64,000 bases of DNA from Emergomyces orientalis (taxonomy: Eukaryota; Ascomycota; Eurotiomycetes; Onygenales; Ajellomycetaceae). Location: positions 62,001 to 126,000 of the forward strand of contig MOWL01000071.1 of NCBI GenBank assembly GCA_002110485.1. Direction: 5' to 3'. This document shows, piece after piece, positions 58,240-64,000 of this stretch. The translations under genes and the position numbers were made by a program. The first letter of the stretch is position 1. Each line of letters starts with the position of its first letter. Below the pieces are notes generated by a model. That model had not been told where the DNA came from. It worked only from the letters and a program-made list of their open reading frames with translations, and searched no databases.

Positions 58240-61207
58240 ATGGACATAGGAAGAGATGGAGATGATCCGTTTGTGCTTGCTGTTGACAAGCTCTGGGAAC
58301 CCTCCTATTTCCATCTCCAGGGGCAGCAGTCACTAGACTCCCTTCCATGGGACGATGGCTTTCCAGGTAACAAGCCACTCTTTTGCATTATTTCCCTGTT
58401 GCGTAGTAGCTAACTTCTGTGCTCTAGAACTTGCCCAGGGCGTTTTTCAAGCTTCCTTGGACCTCCTTTCTAAGAATGATTCCAACATATATGAATTGAA
58501 CCTATTCGGTGCAGACCCGCTTGGGTCAACTGACACAGATACACCCTCCTCCCAAGTTGTGAGTCATACCGATGTGGATCCCAACGAGACAAAAGGAAAA
58601 ACAAGTGAAGTCGCAGACGTATGGGCGTCGGATGAGATTGTGAACCCGATTACTGAAGGGAGATCCTTGAAGTCGTGGGATACATTTCCAGAGCATCCCG
58701 TTCGACGAGCCATCCCTCTTTATCTAAGTGAAGCTGGCCCACGCGGATTTGATGCTGCATTGGGTTACCAGGCAACAAAATCCGGTCTTGAGGATTCGGG
58801 TCGAGTAGCACGAACGGATATATTCATTGCGTCCCTCTTTCGACTCGGCCTCGGGTGGAATTCAATATTTTTCCGTTTCAACGAACAAAATCGAGTATTC
58901 GAAAAGGATATCAAAGATGCCCGCATATCCGGAATCAGCCTGACGGCAGTGAATGGCCTTATTGAAGAATTTTTACAATGTGGAACACGGGTGCGTAAGG
59001 TAAGAAGATTCATTCTTGCGACGCCTACTCGTATCGATCTGCCAACTCCGCTGTCCAGCCTAGCTTGCGCTGCGTCTGTCCTACTACACAGTTTTGAGGA
59101 GCATGTCTATGAGTGTTTTCAGGCCGGTCTATCCTTGTTGAAAACTCAAATGCTGTTCAGACGGCCTGCCTGTCTCCTCAAGGTCCTGGTCGACATAATA
59201 GAAGGTGCGGAAAATGCCGCAACGGATGGCGCTGTTATATCCTCAGTTTTCACAAAATGCGATCATTATTCCCATGAATTTATCTGGCTTTCCGGAGTTC
59301 TTCATGAACTGATGGCCCTTGTGGCTGAATCGTGGCTTTCCCTGGTCGAGTCCTGGATCGGACTCCGACCTGAGCCACAAACCTTACTGGAGCTCAATCG
59401 GAATAAGAAAGGCTTCATAAATACTGAGGAAGTTCACGGTCAGAATGGTGTAAGGATCGAAGCTAAGCTGGTTGACTACAGCTTTCGTCCAGAAGCGATG
59501 CCTATCTTTGTTCCTGCAGGCTATGCCGAAACGATATTCGAAAGTGGGAAAAGCCTGAGGCTACTCAAAGAATTCCATCCTAATCATCCGCTTTCCGTAA
59601 AAAGTGGAAGGAGTCGGTCAATGAATCTAACCCTGGAGTGTGCCTTTACCTGGAAAGATATTGACAAAATTCAACAGAAGGCCAACAACTATGAAGCCCA
59701 ACTTCGAGCTGAGATACTTCGTTACGACGAAATACGACTCCAGAAACCTAGTACGCTAGCACCCAAAGCCAATAACATTGATAACCCAGTTCACGATGAT
59801 TATTACCCAATCGATGGCGTTTTTTCACTTTTCGATTTGGAGGATAAGAACGATACTACCGACTTATTAGCGAGCCATGCTTCGATCTCTTCCCATAGAC
59901 TGCATGTTCTCCTCGCTGAGAGTAACTGTTTCAACGCTGAAGAGGTTCCGGGAAACGGATCTCTTTTTGGTCCACCTTTGGATGCATCTGTTTACCTCTC
60001 ATTCGCACCGGTTATTTCAGCTCAAACAAGATTGATCAACTTCTCTTGCCTCCACCTTCTTTTCAAAGGACATAAAATAAAAGAGCACCTACAGTTACAA
60101 TGGCGGTTCCAGTTACTAGGGGACGGTGTCTTTTCATCACGCTTATCTCATATCCTATTTGACCCTGAAATGCACAGTGGAGAACGGAAATCTGGCGTGG
60201 CCCGTGGGGGAAGCTCTACTGGTCTACGTCTGGGCAATCGAGATACTTGGCCACCAGCAAGCTCCGAGCTCCGCCTGGTGCTAATGGGCTTGCTATCCGA
60301 GAGTTATCACGACGACAAAAACCACATCCGCCGCCATACCGGAAACCAAGCCAGGAACAGAGAGCTACCTGGCGGCCTCAGCTTCGCAATCCGTGAGCTG
60401 GCGGGCGAAGAACTTGTAAGATGTAAAAATCCCAATTCCATCGAGGCTTTAGATTTCCTTCGCCTACAATACCACCCGCCCTCAGTTCTCGAAGCCATAA
60501 TCACTTCCAGGAGTTTACGCAGATACGACACCATCTTCAAGAGACTTCTGCGGCAAATGCGGATGCTTTCAGTTGCATGCGGCCTTATCCGCGACTCCAC
60601 AGACCGATCGAATCCAGCCGACATGAGCAAAACAATCACCCAAAAATTCCGCATGGAAGCGCACCACTTCGTGCAAACCGTGAGCGACTATTCCTTCCAC
60701 ATCGCCGTCGGAGAGACGTGGAACAAATTCGAGCGAACACTCGTCAAGATCGAGAAGTGTATTGATAAGGGAGACATCGATGGCACCATTGACCATGCGA
60801 AAAGCCTTCACCGTCTCCGAGAATATCACGAAGATGTCCTTGATCAGATCCTCTTCGCATTATTCGTGAGCAAGAAACACGCACAGGCTAGAAAGTTACT
60901 AGACGATATCTTCGGCACGATTCTCACCTTCGCCCCTATGTCGAAAGCGGCCGCCACTGGAACATGGGTGCCGCGGGATGAGATACCCTCTTACGATCGG
61001 ATAGTTCGCCAGCTTTTCTCGGTGTTCCGGAAACAGGTTTCGGGCTTTGTGAGATTTTTACGAGCGTTGGATGGTGCCAAGGCGATGAGGTCGAAAGGGA
61101 AACATCAGGACCTTGCTGCTTGGGGGAGTGATGATCGCGCAGGTGTTGACACAGATAGTGTCTTTGAACACCTCCTTTTACGACTGGATATGAATGGATT
61201 TTATTAG
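58240..61207 (+). CDS. Gamma-tubulin complex component, GCP5/GCP6 class
   Basis: Two exons (58240–58366 and 58428–61207) with a 61-bp intron give 968 residues. The front part has the GRIP1-type block (TDIFIASLFRLGLGWNSIFF, then AVNGLIEEFLQCGTRVRKVR). The C-terminal half has the Spc97/Spc98 gamma-tubulin-binding (GRIP2) region: LRRYDTIFKRLLRQMRML, then RMEAHHFVQTVSDYSFHI, RLREYHEDVLDQILFALFVS and a final LLLRLDMNGFY. GCP5 and GCP6 (Alp16 in fission yeast) are non-core subunits of the gamma-tubulin ring complex, which nucleates microtubules at spindle pole bodies and septa. I cannot separate GCP5 from GCP6 by eye; length and sequence favour GCP6/Alp16. It ends in a conserved-looking Asp-Met-Asn-Gly motif. 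Confidence 0.82.
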
Positions 61208-61874
61208 ATCATTATTGTATTGAAATATGAGTCGATGTCCCTCGATTTCCCGAAGAATAGCTCTAGATAGGTTCAGAAAGCAGATGAATTATACTGATAT
61301 TGTTTTATTCTGCTTACACGTCGTTCATCAATCGAAGAACCCGGTGGAATATTTTACATGATATACTTCGCAAGCTGGGGTACATACCGCATAAACAGAG
61401 TGACAAACCAGAATCCTATACATACTCGTATGATGTACGCATAGGGCTTTTCGAGAATCTCAATTCCCATCGATGCTTTCCATGCATCTATCCAACTTGG
61501 CTCTGGTTTTGCGGGCCTCGATCAGGAGACACATTTGCTCATGACGTTTCTCTCGCGAGGAACCAAATTATCCAATGATCTAGAAGCGCAAATCGGGTTC
61601 TGCATGTCTCCATTGGATGCTTCCTCTTCAGAACCACTCTCGTGGCGAATGCAAATAGACTGAGACTTTTGAACAGCCACCCCGAGTAAACATTTCTCTG
61701 TAATTATATGGGCATATCGGGTAATTTTGGCGTCGGGCCATCGTTTCCAGGTCCCCTGGGCCATTTTTGTTAAGATATCCATGTGGAGAAGCGGCTAGAT
61801 TTCAGAGAAACTGCGTTCGACCTGAAAAATCCGATATCTCATCCAAAATATTATCTTGGCCATGGAATTCCTCT
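61208..61874. other. Intergenic between convergent gamma-tubulin component and FYV7
   Basis: No gene supported; the frames here are short and without domains. Confidence 0.45.
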
Positions 61875-62565
61875 CTAGGATTCTTCAACAATCCTCTTAA
61901 CCCTATCCAGTAAAACGTTGCTTTCTCGTCCAAGTCTTCGCTTCCCAAACTGATCCGGTTTCTTAGCCCTCGCCATAGCCTCACGATCTCGTTGCTTAGC
62001 TTCTCTTATCCTTCGTTTCTTCTCAATCTCATCCTGTCTTCTCTTTGCTATTTCTACTTCTCTAGTAAACGGAGACGGCTTCGGTCGGCGTTTGCGGCGA
62101 TTCAGTGGGTCTCTTGGAGGACGGTCTGTTCGTGATGTAGGCTGTTGTTCTGCGGCGGGAGCATCAAGCATAGCCTGTCTATCAGGATGCAATTCTAAAC
62201 TCGCTGGCTCTGGCTGTGTCGCGTCTCCATCATTTTCCAGAGTTGACTCCTGGGTGTAACTAGATTTTGCAGTTCCCTTTGCGAGTTCCTCTGCTTTAAC
62301 TTTGGCGTAGGATTTCTTGACCTTTGCCTTGTGGATTAGGTCGCCTTTGATTTTTTGTACTATATAGAGCAAAGGTAGTAGGAAGTGATTAGTTGTGACT
62401 ATTCTAGAAAGGCGCAATGAAATAATAATTATGTAAGGTCCGTCACCAACCTTTTCGTCGATATGTGCCATCAGGAAGGTTGGCGGGACCAATTGAAAAC
62501 CCCTTCTTCTTGTTGGTCACCTTAGCATCGGCGCCGCCATCGTCTCGAAGTCTTTTAGCAGCCAT
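61875..62565 (-). CDS. FYV7: rRNA-processing protein Fyv7
   Basis: Two exons, 62565–62451 and 62359–61875, with a 91-bp intron (GTTGGT...TATAG) give 199 residues. The protein is small, highly charged and helical: KKKGFSIGPANLPDGTYRRK, then KIKGDLIHKAKVKKSYAKVK, a Pro/Gln-rich spacer, then RREIEKK-type repeats (EVEIAKRRQDEIEKKRRIRE) ending MARAKKPDQFGKRRLGRES. This matches the Fyv7 family of nucleolar proteins needed for small-subunit pre-rRNA processing. The GTTGGT donor is non-consensus after GT. With IMP4, this is the second 18S-processing factor in the window; they are not linked. Confidence 0.83.
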
Positions 62566-63292
62566 GAGTATTTGCGCCGAGCTTGAATAGCGACGTGGAA
62601 ATATGGGCAGAGGAGAGTAAATGGGTATTTGGCGGGTGCACTGTTATAACTCAAGAACTGTGCAACAGTAAAATTTCAATGCCCACCAGTCACCATCGTG
62701 TTGCCGGCCAGGATCCTAGAGAGTCGTAGTGCGACTGTGAGTGCAAACAAGTGGCCACCGCAAAGCACAGACTGATGTAGTTTTATTTAATTTCTTTCTT
62801 TTTTTTTTTCTTTTTTTTTTTAATAGCCTGCCTGCGCTGGGACCTTGGAAGGGTCATGCGATCACGTGACCCAGCTCGGCATTCGGTGGGCTGCTCCCGG
62901 TAACTAAATAGCGTAAGATAACCCAACGATGATGTATGTAATCAGCCGGTATCGATCAGCAAAGGCGATGATTCATTTCATACGCTGCCCCCCCGTCGTA
63001 CCGCCATGGCTCTCGATGCTGCCAACAACAACCTCATGTCCCTCTTATCCAAGCAGGTCTTGCTCTTTCGCCCACCTGCATCCTTCCCGTAACAACGCTG
63101 GCTCGAACCTGTTACATATCTACTGTCCTCTGTAAACTTGTTGCATCCAAAGTCCCAAGTACCCGCCACTACAGCCGTGCCACTTCACCCCTCTGGTTTT
63201 TCCTCGTCACTGGCTGCGGGGGTTGCCACGTTTATCACCTTTGGGCATGCCGACTTGCCTTTAAACTAGATGACCTATTTAATGAATGAAAT
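62566..63292. other. Upstream region of FYV7 and the last gene
   Basis: Contains T-rich tracts (62799–62822) and a CpG-richer stretch around 62700–62900 consistent with a shared promoter. No gene supported. Confidence 0.4.
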
Positions 63293-64000
63293 ATGCCAAT
63301 CTTCAAAGACCAAGATCGACAAGAGACCCGCTATCATCACTCATGGCCTGCGAGTTGTACTCCAGACAATGGCGATATAAGACCATCTGAGATGCCAAAC
63401 CAAAGAGTCCAGAATGTGGAAGACGAAGTTATGGCCGGTACTTCTTCGTGGGAACCAAATATGGAAGCTCGCAGCAGCCCTCAGAGATTACAGACAAGCG
63501 ATCGTGAAGAGTTAATACGAAGCATCAAGAAAGGGGAGAGCCCTACTTGGGTTCCTAATCGTTCTGTAAGTCCAACTCTTTAACTCAATATATACGATGA
63601 AAAGCCTATTTATCGATTTTTCCGAGTTTGTGTTGGGTATATTTCAAGGGCTCTGAAGGCCATGGAATTTATCCGGGTGGCCCCGTTCACATGTCCTGCA
63701 TTTATTGCCTTTGGAACATTTTGGACCTGGTGATATTTGATCGCTCCCATATCAAGAAACCCTTATGTCTAGTGCCAGTTGAATATTCGTCTATTGTTGG
63801 GGATACTGAAGCTGATGTTTTGGGTGCCTAATAGCTGGAAGAGTATTTCGCAACCCATGAAGACCCTCCACACTCAAGATTTGAGGGCCAGCTGAACAAG
63901 GACAGGTCCCCTCCCCTCCTACCAGCCGCAGAAATAGAGGAATCTCCGGAACATCGTCCCAGGAGTGAAATATTGACCGGTTGTCCTTGTGAAATCGAGA
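63293..64000 (+). CDS. Uncharacterised conserved protein, 5' part (runs off window)
   Basis: Exon 1 is 63293–63565 (91 codons) and ends at GTAAGT. A coding continuation resumes at 63835 in the same phase and is open to the edge. Exon 1 is hydrophilic (EDEVMAGTSSWEPNMEARSS, then SDREELIRSIKKGESPTWVP). Exon 2 begins LEEYFATHEDPPHSRFEGQL and continues Pro/Glu-rich. The phrase REELIRSIKKGESPTWVPN appears to be a conserved block of a fungal hypothetical protein, but I recognise no characterised domain. The 269-bp intron is long for this window, so an extra exon inside it is possible. The start could instead be the in-frame ATG before PNQRVQN. Confidence 0.6.

Noticed and set aside
1..64000. CRISPR arrays, bacterial operons, phage or viral genes
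   Set aside because: None seen; the window has eukaryotic gene structure throughout.

Overview
This window is nuclear DNA of a filamentous ascomycete. Short GT–AG introns (about 50–110 bp), a trifunctional trpC-type gene, a six-intron nitrate reductase, exocyst and gamma-tubulin-complex genes, and a CpG-depleted Tad-type LINE all point that way. Gene content and the repeat signature would suit an Onygenales/Eurotiomycete fungus; that placement is inference and is not proven by the sequence.

Layout. (1) 1–8 kb is gene-dense: the 3' end of the tryptophan gene, a BRCT–WGR protein, IMP4 (minus strand, rRNA processing) and UPF1 (nonsense-mediated decay helicase), the last two divergent. (2) 9.26–15.03 kb is a nested mobile-element block. 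A roughly 0.58-kb element with ~210–245-bp terminal inverted repeats has been split by a ~5.2-kb degenerate Tad-type LINE on the minus strand, with a (TAA)n tail and a 12-bp target-site duplication. (3) 16–27.4 kb holds a peroxiredoxin-like gene, an intron-bearing tRNA-Ser, an SDR oxidoreductase and a delta-type phospholipase C. (4) 28.1–41.0 kb is almost gene-free, AT-rich intergenic DNA with decayed fragments. (5) 41–50.8 kb holds an FMN-dependent 2-hydroxyacid dehydrogenase, an N2227-type methyltransferase with a membrane anchor, and an intact assimilatory nitrate reductase. (6) 51–64 kb is gene-dense again: SEC5 and IDH1 (divergent), EAF7 and a GCP5/GCP6-class gamma-tubulin component (divergent), FYV7, and the start of an uncharacterised gene that runs off the window.

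Most genes are unrelated housekeeping functions: RNA quality control and ribosome biogenesis (UPF1, IMP4, FYV7), chromatin (EAF7), secretion (SEC5), microtubule nucleation, TCA cycle (IDH1), amino-acid and nitrogen metabolism (trp gene, nitrate reductase) and phosphoinositide signalling (PLC). No metabolic gene cluster is visible. Nitrate reductase stands without nitrite reductase or a nitrate transporter in the window. All intron-exon structures below were derived by hand from splice signals, reading frame and recall of the protein families; no alignment or transcript data were used.
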